Positions 48,741-49,221 of a DNA stretch of 49,221 nt are shown one piece after another (positions within the stretch are counted from its first letter, which is position 1; the number at the start of each line of letters is the position of its first letter). The stretch is from Pseudomonas sp. S31 (GTDB lineage Bacteria; Pseudomonadota; Gammaproteobacteria; Pseudomonadales; Pseudomonadaceae). The stretch is from contig NZ_JACVVE010000042.1 of NCBI RefSeq assembly GCF_016648105.1, positions 1 through 49,221 on the forward strand, written 5' to 3'. The notes under the pieces are model-generated. The model ran no database searches. It saw nothing but the letters and a program-made list of their open reading frames with translations, and was not told where the DNA came from. The translations under genes and the position numbers were made by a program.

Positions 48741-49221
48741 ATGATGCACACCGACCTGTGGAATCACGCCCTGGCCGTGTATGGCCGGCCCGGCGTGGAA
48801 AGCGCCTGCCTGACCTTGCAGGGCCTGGGCGGCGACGTTTGTCTGCTGCTGTGCGCAACCTGGCTGCAAGCCCGTGGGGTGGTAGTGAGCGCGGCGCGTA
48901 TCGAGGCCCTGCGCGACATTGCCGAACCCTGGCAACGCGAGGTGATCGGCCCGCTGCGCACACTGCGTCGGCAATGGCGAACCGCCGCGCACGAAGATGC
49001 CACCCTGGGGGCGCTACGTGCCCAAGTGAAGGCGTTGGAACTGGAAGCGGAAAAGACGTTGCTGGCGCGGCTACAGGCCTGCTCGGAACAATGGCCCCCA
49101 GGCCCGGGTGGGCCTACGGACGACTGGCTGGAAGGGCTGGCGCCCGGCCAGGCCCTGGGCCACGACGCGCTGTTGCAACTGCGCGTCGCGGGCCCGGGGC
49201 TTCAAGAGGCCGATGTCGGCG
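48741..49221 (+). CDS. TIGR02444-like protein, 3' end outside the window
   Basis: An open frame from ATG ATG (48741 or 48744) to the window edge without a stop, at least 160 codons. It begins MHTDLWNHALAVYGRPGVES and continues with ACLTLQGLGGDVCLLLCATW, then LEALRDIAEPWQREVIGPLR-type sequence. These match the small TIGR02444 family typically found beside this ABC-F gene in pseudomonads. Function unknown. It is divergent from the ABC-F gene with about 47 bases between. Because it runs off the edge its full length cannot be given. Confidence 0.82.
   Translation, partial: MMHTDLWNHALAVYGRPGVESACLTLQGLGGDVCLLLCATWLQARGVVVSAARIEALRDIAEPWQREVIGPLRTLRRQWRTAAHEDATLGALRAQVKALELEAEKTLLARLQACSEQWPPGPGGPTDDWLEGLAPGQALGHDALLQLRVAGPGLQEADVG

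Noticed and set aside
1..49221. CRISPR array, IS element or rRNA operon
   Set aside because: No regularly spaced direct repeats of CRISPR type, no transposase gene with terminal repeats, and no rRNA sequence were seen. The repeats found are REP-like or attachment-site repeats.

Overview
The window looks like a chromosomal segment from a Pseudomonas of the P. putida group. The evidence is the high GC content, a paired REP palindrome of P. putida type at 46692-46763, and the familiar pseudomonad housekeeping neighbourhood on the right (CBS protein, DUF2789, YbaK/ProX deacylase, NfeD-slipin pair, LysE, YheS-type ABC-F). A 45-base copy of the 3' half of tRNA-Arg(CCG) ends at 41377, followed by that tRNA's terminator. 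It reads as the right-hand attachment site of a genomic island. The intact tRNA and integrase would lie off the left edge, so positions 1-41377 are best read as island and 41390-49221 as core chromosome. The first 60 bases are almost pure C and look like a sequencing or contig-end artefact.

Left island segment (69-13091, all minus strand): reading leftwards, an outer-membrane/periplasmic/RND set (DUF1302, DUF1329, YCF48-like, MMPL/RND permease), then an NtrC-type regulator (LapR), then catechol 2,3-dioxygenase (lapB) and phenol hydroxylase subunits K, L, M and N. The order R-B-K-L-M-N matches the lap alkylphenol cluster rather than the dmp order. The distal genes O, P and the meta pathway are cut off by the window edge. 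A well-formed sigma-54 promoter (4226-4241) lies upstream of lapB.

Second catabolic segment (13224-29001): a plus-strand unit of LysR regulator, OprD-type porin and secreted alpha/beta hydrolase-like protein, then a long minus-strand gene series from 29001 to 16660. The series carries a complete lower 3-oxoadipate-type pathway (muconolactone isomerase-like protein, MBL-fold candidate enol-lactonase, CoA-transferase A/B, thiolase, AAHS transporter, LysR). It also carries a beta-oxidation set (acyl-CoA dehydrogenase, hydratase, SDR, second thiolase, thioesterase) and a TetR regulator. It resembles the mml (methylmuconolactone) pathway with added steps, suggesting catabolism of a substituted (alkyl) lactone or oxoadipate. 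Both alpha/beta hydrolases have alanine where the nucleophilic serine should be.

Third island segment (29416-41332): lower-GC accessory genes, namely a small HTH protein, a phage-replication-like protein, several unknowns and an XRE regulator. These precede a type I restriction-modification operon in the unusual order hsdR-hsdS-prrC-(broken small gene)-hsdM. The prrC product retains the NTPase motifs and the R/E/H triad of the latent anticodon nuclease, so this is probably a two-layer anti-phage locus: restriction, plus suicide tRNA cleavage if restriction is disabled. Five short repeats just inside the attachment site may bind recombination proteins.

Core segment (41390-49221): two zinc-ribbon membrane proteins sharing an N-terminal module, a CBS protein, a two-TM protein, DUF2789, a Cys-tRNA deacylase-like protein, NfeD and slipin (translationally coupled), a LysE exporter, the REP pair, a YheS-type ABC-F ATPase and a TIGR02444-like gene running off the right edge.
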